From: Trichosphaerium sp. ATCC 40318
Lineage: Eukaryota; Discosea; Flabellinia; Trichosidae
Length of the DNA stretch: 64,000 bases
NCBI GenBank assembly: GCA_038496445.1
Contig: JALMLS010000042.1
Span: 40,658 to 104,657 of the forward strand
Reading direction: 5' to 3'
A program made the position numbers and the translations under genes. Positions 42,703 to 52,281 of this stretch are shown here, in pieces. Numbering within the stretch: the stretch's first letter is position 1; each line of letters opens with the position of its first letter. The notes below the pieces were generated by a model that did no database searches, was not told where the DNA came from, and worked only from the letters and a program-made list of their open reading frames with translations.

Positions 42703-43691
42703 TCAAGGATCTATATTTTTGATAATCATAGCCGATAGCAGAATAAACGCTTGCTCAACTATAAACTTACAAGTTAAAGAAGTGAAGGAATATTGATGCA
42801 GTACCATTACTTGAGTCTTTGGCTGATGTTTCTATAAACTGCATCTTGTTCACATCAGCAAATTTCTATTGGCGTAAGTGTTAAACATCAGTAGGTTATA
42901 TCAATCGTACCTGAGCACTCTCAGGATCAACTATATGTCGTTCAATAAGGTCACTTTTGTTGCCAACTAGAAGTAGTTGTAGATTGCCTTTTGAATTCTC
43001 TTCAACTTCATTCAGGTAGAAACCTCTTATATTGTGGAAACTCATTGGTTTAGTACTGTCATATACAATTATAACACCTTGAGACTGTTTTATAATGCTA
43101 TAGCGATTTGCTCCAAATCTACGTTGCTCACCTTTAAATATCTAATTAATTTAAACAAGCCATTTTCAAAAATCACTTATCACGTGCCACCAATTTCGCA
43201 AAGATGTAACTTGACTCTTTTTTCATACACTGTTATAATTTTCTCCACCTACAAATCAACATTAGTAATTAAAATACATCAGTTGGAAGGTGTGGTTGAA
43301 TTGTCACCAAACACCAAAAAAATGAATAAAACATACAAAGTGGAGGCCAATGGTTCCCGGATATGATTCTAAAAAAGTATTATCTGCGAATTTATGCATC
43401 AAACAGCTTTTTCCAACACCAGTATCACCAATTAGAATTATTTTGAAGTAATAGTCGCTTCCAACTGCATCAGAGAGATGATTTGGGTTTTTTGAATTTG
43501 TACCTTTCTTTAGGGGTTGAACTGACCTCTGGGTTTCCACCAGTAACTCCACGTGAGAGTCTATGTTTATTACAATTAAACCAAACTGCCGTTAACAGCA
43601 ACAAAATAACCAGTAAAGGAAACGTAAGGTTAAATGACAGTAAGCATTATAAATACCTTTGTTTTTCCTCTGCTATATGTTTACCACCCAT
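42703..43691 (-). CDS. Rab-like GTPase with Met-Gly start, no prenyl Cys, 7 exons
   Basis: Exons 43691-43657, 43560-43523, 43464-43337, 43248-43188, 43131-42911, 42865-42805 and 42758-42703 give 199 residues in phase. It begins [10 protein letters not shown], a potential N-myristoylation site. Domain motifs are [18 protein letters not shown] and ETSAK. The DTAGQ switch-II motif is replaced by EIGGEQ, so the catalytic Gln position holds Glu. The protein ends KNIDP without any Cys. The intron at 43187 is GC-AG (GCACGT). It is head-to-head with the Rab-like gene at 43813 across 121 bp, a likely shared promoter. Probably a membrane-trafficking GTPase with altered hydrolysis. The first two exons are the least secure. 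Confidence 0.8.
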
Positions 43692-43812
43692 TTTACTTAT
43701 TGTTGGTATGTCAGATAATAATGGTAGACTTAAAAGACAAGAATTGACTAAGTAGCCTCAAGCTTATCTATAGATTTCAATATTTAAACTACAGAATAAT
43801 TAATACAGTGAC

Positions 43813-44786
43813 ATGGGCAGTAATAGCAGCAAAGATGGAAAAAATTATAGGTAAGTTCAGTACACCAACCTTGCGGTTATCAAGCGATGAGTAGATTGAC
43901 TTACGCACTTGTAGCGCCTTCAAACCCTCCAGCGAATACTAAAACGTCAAATGTAGAATAGTACATTCGTTTTTAGGCTTGTTACCGTAGCTTACATTGT
44001 TGTAGTGATGGTTCGTTCAAAGTCATTACTGTTGGTGATATGGGTGTTGGAAAGACAAAATTTGTACTGAGATTCGTTGATGACACATTTCCAGTTCATT
44101 ACACCACAATAGATGTCTTTGTACGTAATACGCAACATGCAAACAATGTCAAAACGTTGTTCTCCCACCAATACGCTGCTCACATTTTAGTTTGACATAT
44201 CACGTGTTAGAAATACTAGCTCATGTTTTCGTAGAGGGAAAAAACAATTCAAGTCGATGGCCACCGAATAAAACTACAAGTTTGGGATTTTTGCGGTATG
44301 CTTTCTCATTTTGTTGCTATGAGGGTTTTTTTAAAGATGTTTCTATAGGTCAGGAACGATTCCACACCCAAGGTATTAGTCAATGGAGACGTACTAAAGG
44401 TGTTTTGATTTTATATGATATTACACGCCAGGGGTCTTTTGATAATGTAAAACGGTGGCTAAAAGTGGTTGAAAGATATGCAATGGATACTGTACAAATA
44501 ATACTTGTTGGAACAAAAAGTGATCTAACAGATGACCGTGTTGTTGACACTGCTGTCGCCAAGGTAAAGTCAATAAGTTGTATTGTAACGAAAGTACTGT
44601 CTTTTGATATTTATCTTAGGCATTAGCTGATCAACTCGAGATAAAGTTCATTGAAACATCAGCCAAAGATGGTATAAACGGTATGGTACATTTTAATGTA
44701 GTTTCTTACTTGCGTTTTTAGTAAACGAAGCTTTTGATGCACTAGCATCTGCCATAATAGAACTAGAAACAATTGAAGAATCTTAA
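43813..44786 (+). CDS. Rab-like GTPase with Met-Gly start, no prenyl Cys, 6 exons (copy A)
   Basis: Exons 43813-43850, 44006-44120, 44235-44295, 44349-44563, 44620-44680 and 44722-44786, 184 residues. It starts MGSNSSKDGK (strong N-myristoylation context). Motifs: GDMGVGKT, WDFCGQERF (catalytic Gln present), GTKSD, ETSAK. It ends ...TIEES with no Cys. Compared with copy B (46602) it lacks four residues of the effector loop, where B reads SSLMGADF and A reads IDVF. Plant ARA6-type Rabs are similarly myristoylated and lack C-terminal cysteines, so membrane attachment is probably N-terminal. Confidence 0.88.
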
Positions 44787-46601
44787 AGCAATACCAGGAT
44801 GCCACTATCCCTGTAATCAAAGCAACATCAAAAGGTTCATACGACGTCTCATAACAATTTATAACGACATCCTTGAGACTCAACAGTTGTTCTTTTAGTT
44901 CAATAAAAGATCTTGTGCTTGTTCGTGGCCCTAACTGTATACATAATAACCTCCTGGCACCCACCTGTTATGGCATATCCAGTATTACTTCTACAATGAT
45001 TGAAGCTATGAGCAAGTGAAGAATAAGTATCTACAAACAATTCTTGTGTACTTACAATAGTATACTAACGGACTGATACCTGCATTATATAAAAATGATT
45101 GAATACGTGGAGTAGAGCCCTCAATCTTGAGAAATGAATTCCATTATCTGACAACAGCATCACCACAACTACACCAATACAACTATCAACAACTGCTACA
45201 ACTGCACCTCCTACTATTGTCTATATCCCCTATATGGTAGCAGCAATGAATGTAACTATAAGTTCATTGTATCGTGTTCTTACACAAGCTGCTGGTTTCA
45301 ACAGTTCTTCACCTCCAACTATTGTACTATGCATTACAAGCACAAAACAACTCATATACGATGCTACTTACAACTCACAAGACTAGTTTAAAGACAATAA
45401 ATCTGAGAAGATATGTTTAGTATTACAACTTGACAAGAATTGTTGATAGGTGTTCACAACACTTCTGAGTAGCACTACAGGTTATTGATAACATACATTT
45501 GATTCACATTACGGAATAACGAAATTGTTGATAACAATAACATCCTTCCTTCTCAAACCGCAAGTAAATGGACTACTGTTAAACAATTTTATGCGATCAC
45601 TTGTTGCACTTATAACTACCTGACAATGTATCCTGATATATTCTTTTCAGTGTGCACATCCAGAGATAAGCCGAGCAGAGTGATATAATAAATATCAATC
45701 CAAAAAAATAGATGATACAATTGACAGTTAAGCACATTAACCAACGCGAGAAATGTACAACGCACGCTAACCTTGATAGCGCTTTATAAAGGTAAACACC
45801 GCGTCAAACAAAATCTAATTTAACTTATCCTTGGCAAAATAAGCAATCACGGCGATAAAATATTGTAATGCTTGCTATGGAAGTAATGTAGCCCCTGCTT
45901 GGTACCATTACGCTCTCTATAACGTTATACCGCGAGCTTGTCGCAAAAATCGGGCGAAAAACTTTATCTCGCTAGTTGTCTGCTACTAACACGTGTTTGG
46001 CGCTTATTCCTTTTTGTTATTTTATACTTTATATATAAAACCGTTTTATTAACCGCCTATCGCTAGTGGTGTTGGGAAGTACACAATTGGATTCGCATAA
46101 GACAGGATACACTATCACGTAGTGTGTAAAGCTACATCAGTGACAGTCAACAGCTTATAGAACTAGATTGTAGAGTTCACAGGTTCGCTTAGGCTAACCA
46201 TTTTTAACATGCTATGAGGAGTTTTTGGCTGATAAACACAGTACACGTTTTCAATAGTGTGACTTATTTACGTTCGTTAATATCAACACAATGGGAACTG
46301 TTCTCGTAGTGATAGTGTAAGATACCAAATATTTAAGAAAGTCGTTTCATACAAAAAAATCAAGCGACTCTGAATCACGTGTTGAACTAGCCTTTGGGCG
46401 AAAAAAGACAAATAAAAATCAAATTCTTTGACAATTGATCTTAGTAAATCATAAAACTGTCCTGTATGTACAGGAAGCGCCTTCTTGCCATCCAATAGTG
46501 AGGTAAATGAGACTATCGGACTCTTTGGAGGCCTGCCTTAAACAAGACAACAATTAACTTAAACTGGAAACGTAAACTACAGATTTACTAAAATCAAGTA
46601 A
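44787..46601. other. Gap (~1.8 kb) with one Thr-rich open fragment
   Basis: A/T-rich. The first ~200 bp are a diverged match of the 3' flank of the Rab-like copy B (about 47580-47840), showing that the GTPase duplication included downstream sequence. Apart from the open fragment listed separately, no gene is supported. Confidence 0.5.
45141..45386 (+). pseudogene. Thr-rich open fragment (82 codons), orphan exon or remnant
   Basis: An open stretch with protein-like composition: SITTTTPIQLSTTATTAPP, then IVYIPYMVAAMNVTISSLY and SPPTIVLCITSTKQLIYD, ending in a stop. It lacks an in-frame ATG at its start and a convincing acceptor. The Thr/Pro-rich linker followed by a compact domain resembles a secreted surface protein. 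It may be a remnant or an exon whose partners are lost. Confidence 0.4.
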
Positions 46602-47576
46602 ATGGGAAGTAAAAGCAGTAAAGCGACAATTAGAGGTATGTCAGTACACCAACCTTGTGGTTATCAAGCGTAACAGTAGATTGACTTACGCACTTGTAGC
46701 GCCTTCAAACCCTCCAGCAAATACTAAAACGTCAAATGTAGAATAGTACATTCGTTTTTAGGCTTGTTACCGTAGCTTACATTGTTGTAGTAATAGTTCG
46801 TTCAAAGTCATTACTGTTGGTGATATGGGTGTTGGAAAGACAAGCTTTGTACTGAGATTCGTTGATGACACATTTTCAGTTCATTACACCACATCCTCAT
46901 TAATGGGTGCTGACTTTGTACGTAATACGCAACATGCAAACAATGCCAAAACGTTGTTCTCCCACCAATACGCTGCTTACATTTTAGTTTGACATATCAC
47001 GTGTTAGAAATACTAGCTCATGTTTTCATAGAAGGAAAAAACAATTCAAGTTGATGACCACCAAATAAAACTACAAGTTTGGGATATTTGCGGTATGCTT
47101 TCTCGTTTTGTTGCTATGAGGATTTTTTTAAATATGTTTCTATAGGTCAGGAACGATTCCGCACCCAAGGTATTAGTCAATGGACCCATACTAAAGGTGT
47201 TTTGATGTTATATGATATTACTTGCGAAAAGTCTTTTGATAATGTAAAACTGTGGCTACAAGAGGTTGAACGATATGCAATGGATAATGTACAAATAATA
47301 CTTGTTGGAACAAAAAGTGATCTAACAGATGACCGTGTTGTTGACACTGCTGTCGCCAAGGTAAAGTCAATAAGTTGTATTGTAACGAAAGTACTGTCTT
47401 TTGATATTCATCTTAGGCATTAGCTGATCAACTCAAGATAAAGTTCATTGAAACATCAGCCAAAGATGGTATAAACGGTATGTTAGTACTCGCATACTCT
47501 GTTAAAGTACTTGTTTATAGTAAACGAAGCTTTTGATGTACTAGCATCTGCCATAATAGATACCGAATACGATTGA
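46602..47576 (+). CDS. Rab-like GTPase with Met-Gly start, no prenyl Cys (copy B)
   Basis: Paralogue of copy A. Secure exons: 46762-46917 (GDMGVGKTSFVLRF...SSLMGADF), 47032-47092 (IKLQVWDICG), 47146-47360 (QERFRTQG...GTKSD), 47417-47477 (ETSAK) and 47521-47576. It has the fuller effector loop and a normal catalytic Gln, and ends ...DTEYD without Cys. The first exon (MGSKSSK..., 46602-46635) leaves phase 1, which none of the visible acceptors matches; a GC donor at 46623 would restore phase 0. The N-terminal junction is therefore unresolved or the gene has a start-proximal lesion. Confidence 0.8.
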
Positions 47577-48400
47577 AGAACCTTAAAGGAAGCAATAATA
47601 GGACGACGATATCCCTCCCATTAAAGCAACAACCAAGCAGCTTAGACAACAAACAATAAAATCTTTGACGACATTCACCGTGGACTCAACAGTTATAATT
47701 TAGTAACAATTTTTGCTCGTTTATTTCTATGCTACGCTTGCAATGTGCATCTAACTTGTATACTATAGCCCCATTGTACCCACCTGTTACAGTATATCCG
47801 GTTAGTAATTCTACAGTGATGGAAGATATGAGCAAGTGAACAATGAGCACGTTCATACCTTGTGTACCAGGTATATTCGTTTTTATAAAAAATAATAGAA
47901 TCCGACCTCTACAAATCTAGTACTTACCATTCAGTTAATGACACCTTGATTTGTACTGGTTAGTACAACACTAGCTGATTGGAGGAGAGAATCCGTCTGT
48001 TCGGCTACTACGCTACCTGGATCAATGTAGGCTGAGTTTAATTTCCTGCACAATAGAAAGGTATTTTCCAAAAGTGGTACTATTGTCCGTATCATACAGA
48101 TTATTACGCTATGTTAGTACTGTACGCTCATCGCAAGATACATTGGAAGCGCTTGTAATTTTGGTGACCATAAAAACGTGTTCGAAAAACAAATTTCAAT
48201 TGCCTTGTATAGAGTCGGAAGAGATTCTTCACACGTAATTGACATATTTGGAAGAATCTTTCACATTATCAAATTTCATAGCGTAAACTATACCTGCCAT
48301 TGTGCTCATACAAGCGCTTGTGATGTTTTTACACTAAATCTTGGAGTTTTAGTTAACGTTGTGGCTTATTTTTCCATATCACGTGGTTTTACAAATTGAA
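47577..48400. other. Intergenic (~820 bp)
   Basis: 3' flank of Rab-like copy B (shared with copy A), then sequence with a partial TATTGTCCGTATCAT repeat (48081-48095). Open frames here lack supporting signals. Confidence 0.4.
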
Positions 48401-48617
48401 ATGTACCAACAGCTAGAAAACCTAGTAAATGATAGCAATCTACTGGATAAGCATTTTTTTCGGATTTTACCCCTTTGCCCGAAAGAGACAGTCGTTGGGT
48501 AATGATGTATACTTACATGACGTACCTACTAGTGTTACTGTTGAGAATAAATGGCATAGCCCTCCACAGAAGGAAATAGTAGACGAAAATAATTCAACAG
48601 TAAGCCACCCTGTCTAG
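48401..48617 (+). CDS. Doubtful small ORF upstream of F-box gene
   Basis: Two overlapping frames start here: one from 48401 (MYQQLENLVNDSNLLDK, F-box-like rhythm, short) and one from 48431 (MIAIYWISIFFGFYPF..., 62 codons with a hydrophobic start and a polar tail). Neither could be joined to another exon in phase. Reported only because the composition is not random-looking. Confidence 0.25.
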
Positions 48618-48716
48618 CACAAAACAGGCATCGAATTTGATGCTAGTTTTCGCTAAAATATCAACTAATGAAACCCGTTGAGATTGTTAACGTGCATTCA
48701 CATAAACATACAATCC

Positions 48717-49290
48717 ATGGAGAAGGAGGAAGCCGATGTATTACCTTTTGAATCGTTTCCGCGTGAAATACTTGTGTTAATCATCTACAACCTCGATGTG
48801 GAATATTTGGTAGCTCTTGGCGCTACTTCTAAGTCTTTTAGATCATTTACATCTGATAACTTTTTGTGGCAATGGTTTTACGCCCAACACTTCGTATCAG
48901 AACCTAAAGGTACCGATTCAAGCGTTTAAACACAATTTACAAACTTCAACAGGTGATAACATCAAGAGCGCTTTTATCTACGAATGGACACACAAGGTAC
49001 TAACCTAACTTTGGCCAAAGCAAAATATCAAAAACAAATTGCTTGAGAGCCTCACGAAGGGCTTTTTCATTGCTCCGAATATGCGTTAACATTTTTTTAT
49101 AAGGTGACCATACTCCAAGTTTTCTATTTCTCAATGTACTATTACAATTTTGTGTTAGTGCCTAACATTGTCCAGTAATCTCCCTACCGAAGCCAAAGAT
49201 TATATAACAAAGATGGAAGTGTCACAGCCATGCGTACAAAAAGCCATATCGTCTGGCATAACAGTATTACCTCTCGTTTTCTATTTATAG
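48717..49290 (+). CDS. Short F-box protein, 4 exons
   Basis: Exons 48717-48909, 48953-48996, 49104-49118 and 49159-49290 give 127 residues. The F-box is clear: ESFPREILVLIIYNLDVEYL, ALGATSKSFRSFTSDNFLWQWFY. A Trp-containing helix (IYEWTHK) and a short C-terminal part (LPTEAKDYITKMEVSQPC...) follow. There are no recognisable substrate-binding repeats. The 15-nt third exon and the stop are tentative. Likely a minimal SCF adaptor, or one that lost its repeats. Confidence 0.65.
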
Positions 49291-49308
49291 ACCTATCTAA
49301 CAATATGT

Positions 49309-50254
49309 TTTTTACTAGATCAAGAGTTGTTTTTGTGGAGGTGGAGGCGTAGGAGGCGTATGTCAAGTTTTTTTTTTTGGTCACGTGATAAAACACGTGT
49401 TTGATTTTACTTAATAAACTCGAGGAACAAACAGACTGCTATAATTACAAGGTATATAACTAATTGGTTTGTGGATGAATATGATCCAACAATAGGTATG
49501 TCGTTGAGGGGAAATGACCTCCTGTTCCAAACAAAGGTTGATTAGTTGTTTAAGTTCGTAAAGATTACTGCATGCATACTCACACCTTTGTGTTTAGAAG
49601 ATGAATCTAATATGTACATTAAAAAGGGAAACTTTTATGCTACTTTGATTGTAGTAGATACCGCTGGCCAAGAGGCGTGCGTACCCTAGGTTTACTTTGC
49701 TAATAAATTGACTTTTTTGGCAGGTACAGTGCAATGAGAGAATACCATATGCCCGACCAAGACATATTTGTTCTTGTTTACGCTATTAACAGTAGAAAAA
49801 GCTTTGATGAACTTAATAGTTTCAGAAAACAGATCATGCGTGTTCAGCATGTCAAGGCATTCCCAATGATATTGGTATGCGGTTTGTTAGACTGTCCAGT
49901 CACTCGTTATGTAGGTTGCGAATAAGTGTGATCTAGAAGATGAAAGACAAGTATCTGAATCTGAAGGTATAGAACGTGCAAAGTTATGGGGAGCACGTTT
50001 CATTTCTGTGAGTTGCAAAACAGGCAAAAATATTGACAAGCTTTTTGAACTTATTGTTGAACACTATCAACAAATGGTGCTAACTGCAAGGTATCGCCTC
50101 TAGCTATTTTATTTGTTTATCTATTCACCTCTTTATGACATTATTTAATGGTTCCTCACAACACGTGTTACTCATGTCTAACCTTAAAAATAGTACTACA
50201 AAAAATAAATCCAAGATATCCAAATTTTTCTCTAAGATGCTTGGCAAGAAATGA
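49309..50254 (+). pseudogene. Ras-like GTPase gene with broken P-loop
   Basis: Exons from 49435 are good: TAIITRYITNWFVDEYDPTI, then EDESNMYIKKGNFY...VVDTAGQE, YSAMREYHM...LVYAINSRKSFDEL, a VANKCDLEDERQ block, and SVSCKTGKNIDKLFELIVEHY; stop at 50252-50254. Upstream, the Gly-rich P-loop is present (CGGGGVGG, ending 49357). However, splicing gives GGVGGT, losing the invariant Lys, and the preceding strand (RVVFV after an ATG at 49296) is in another frame. The C-terminus (KMLGKK) has no CaaX. It is either a decaying Ras gene or one whose true 5' exon I could not find; the rest of the G domain is well kept. Confidence 0.65.
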
Positions 50255-50376
50255 TGTAACTTGTATAAACTAAGCACTCAATTAGTAAAATACTAAACTG
50301 ACTTGTAAAAGAAAGCAACAAATAATACTATGCTATAAACTCAAACTTAAAAATCTGGTTTTATTCTTTTTTTTCT

Positions 50377-50640
50377 TCAGCAAAATACATTGGAAATTTT
50401 TGGGTGATGTGGGTGATTGCTGCACGCCATGTTGTTGATAAGTTTGTAGGTTGTTGTTAATTTATACAAAGTTAACTTAAGTTTACCCAAACGTCTGTAA
50501 TAGAGTAAAACACTTGTGCAGCCACGCGAAAGCACTGTAAGCTGGTACGAATGTAGAAGGAGTTGGAATAGCAGGCTCACAAGTACGCAAGCGTACACAA
50601 GTTGGATGTATAATAACTAAACTATTTATAACGTAACTTG
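50377..50640 (-). CDS. Possible small gene of unknown family
   Basis: An open stretch reads IHPTCVRLRTCEP, PTPSTFVPAYSAFAWLHKCF and LLQTF, then a 67-nt intron (50486-50420) and a short last exon ending at 50377. AATAAA follows on the same strand (near 50360). The start is unclear. It is divergent from the secreted-protein gene at 50909. No family recognised. Confidence 0.35.
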
Positions 50641-50908
50641 TAATTACATAGGGTTACAGAGTAGACTTACACTTTTCCAAGGAGATGTCTACTTTTCGCA
50701 AATAGTTGAAACCATCTCTTCATCTCGATATGCCGGAGAAATGGTTCTTATATTCGCAATACTTTCTCTTGTAATTTTGGGTAACAAGATGTTAATATAG
50801 CAGTCCTTTGAACTACACTAAACGTGTTTTCTCCCGGCCAAGTATTCCTATATTTTTCAGAGTATTTTCAAGGGTGAACTATGTCAACTTTTTTCTTAAC
50901 AACAAAGA

Positions 50909-51928
50909 ATGCAACTTGTCCTGATTGTTCTATCCTATGTCATAGTATTATCACGTGCTCAACTTTATCCAATACCGCCTGTCATCAAAAGCGCTCATTT
51001 TCAGTTTGTCGGTACATCTAGTAGTAATGGAGGGAGTAAAAATAATGGAACAATGGCATATTTAGCTTCATCTCCAGATAACTTCAAATTCGTAAGAACG
51101 TAAAAAAAAAAAAAAGGTGTCATAGTCGTTTTGATTTATCTTCCTTTGTATCTTTTACATGATTCTAATTTCTTCTTTAAGCTCTCTACTACTATAAATC
51201 CTGTCTCTAATATAGTAAGAAAAGGTATTGTTATTGAAACACCTTCAACAGTACGTCAAAAAAGTCCATCAAATGTAAATGGCTTTCCCATTTAGTAATT
51301 TAAACACTATTTTTATAAGTCAAGTTTTGAGCTTCTGTAGTTTGTTATGCTTTGAACCTCCGGACTTTTTTAGCAAAATTTTAGGAAGTAAACGCTGTAG
51401 AGTGCAATAAATTGTCAAATTTTTTTTTGCTTTTTTTTTCCACTTTTTGTCGCATTTGCACACGTGTACAAATACTCACAACTTTGAAAACATCTCTACG
51501 CTCTGCGCCATAGCACAAAATTCGAAAATAGTTGATGTTATCATGAATGTAAGTGGTTCTAACTTTTGTTACACAGAGAACTTCATACAACTTCGACTTA
51601 CCTCTAGGCAAATGCCAAACATCTACTGATTCCATACCGAATCCAACTGACCCAGTTTGTAACTGGTCTCAAGTACGCTATTTTCAATAATGTCTTAGCG
51701 TTATACACTTACTAATGACAGTATTAGACTGGAAGCGAGTGGCAGCGAACTTGCTCAGGCAACGGTGTTACAATCATTTCGAGTGTACTCCTTGACAACA
51801 AAGGAGATATCAGTTCTATTAACATGACAATAAACATACCTGGTAACACTGTAAATGTACTTTTCAGAGCAATAAAGACTCTTGCTCCGCCCACTGATGT
51901 AACCTTTGACGTACGTTTAAATAGCTAA
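50909..51928 (+). CDS. Secreted glycoprotein-like protein, multi-exon
   Basis: Signal peptide MQLVLIVLSYVIVLSRAQL. Exons that join well: 50909-51078 (KSAHFQFVGTSSS...DNFKF), the exon after 51180 (LSTTINPVSNIVRKGIVIET), then a piece with ENISTLCAIAQNSKIVDVIMNVSG, KCQTSTDSIPNPTDPVCNWSQ, and TGSEWQRTCSGNGVTIISSVLL...INMTINIPGN. The product is Cys-poor with several N-glycosylation sequons (NGT, NVS, NWS, NMT). The junction between the second and third parts (51250-51480) is unresolved. An extracellular beta-rich protein of unknown function. Confidence 0.6.
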
Positions 51929-52281
51929 GTATAGGGTGGCACTTTAATCGCAGTAGCCGGCTACTGGACTAAACCACCCCTTTAGTTGTAAATTTTAATC
52001 AGCCAAAGCAATCACGTGTTTTCTTATTACTTTCTGTAGTTACCATCTCGTTGCAAGCAGGTTTAACTATCGAGCGTTTTCAAACCTCTAACGAGCGCTT
52101 AAAATCCTGTATCGGTAGAGGCTTGTAATAAAGATTTTAACTAGCTACAACTTTGTATTTACCAGTTGTCTTTCTTAAGCTTAGCCTGTAGGCCTGTTTT
52201 GTTGGCAATTATACGAGCCGACAAGTTTTATTGGTTTTCTTTTATTTATGAATAGTTTTTGTTAACCATTACCCAGTTTGA
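51929..52281. other. Convergent intergenic region
   Basis: About 350 bp between convergent genes, with AATAAA-like sites and one CACGTG (near 52013). Nothing else seen. Confidence 0.5.
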
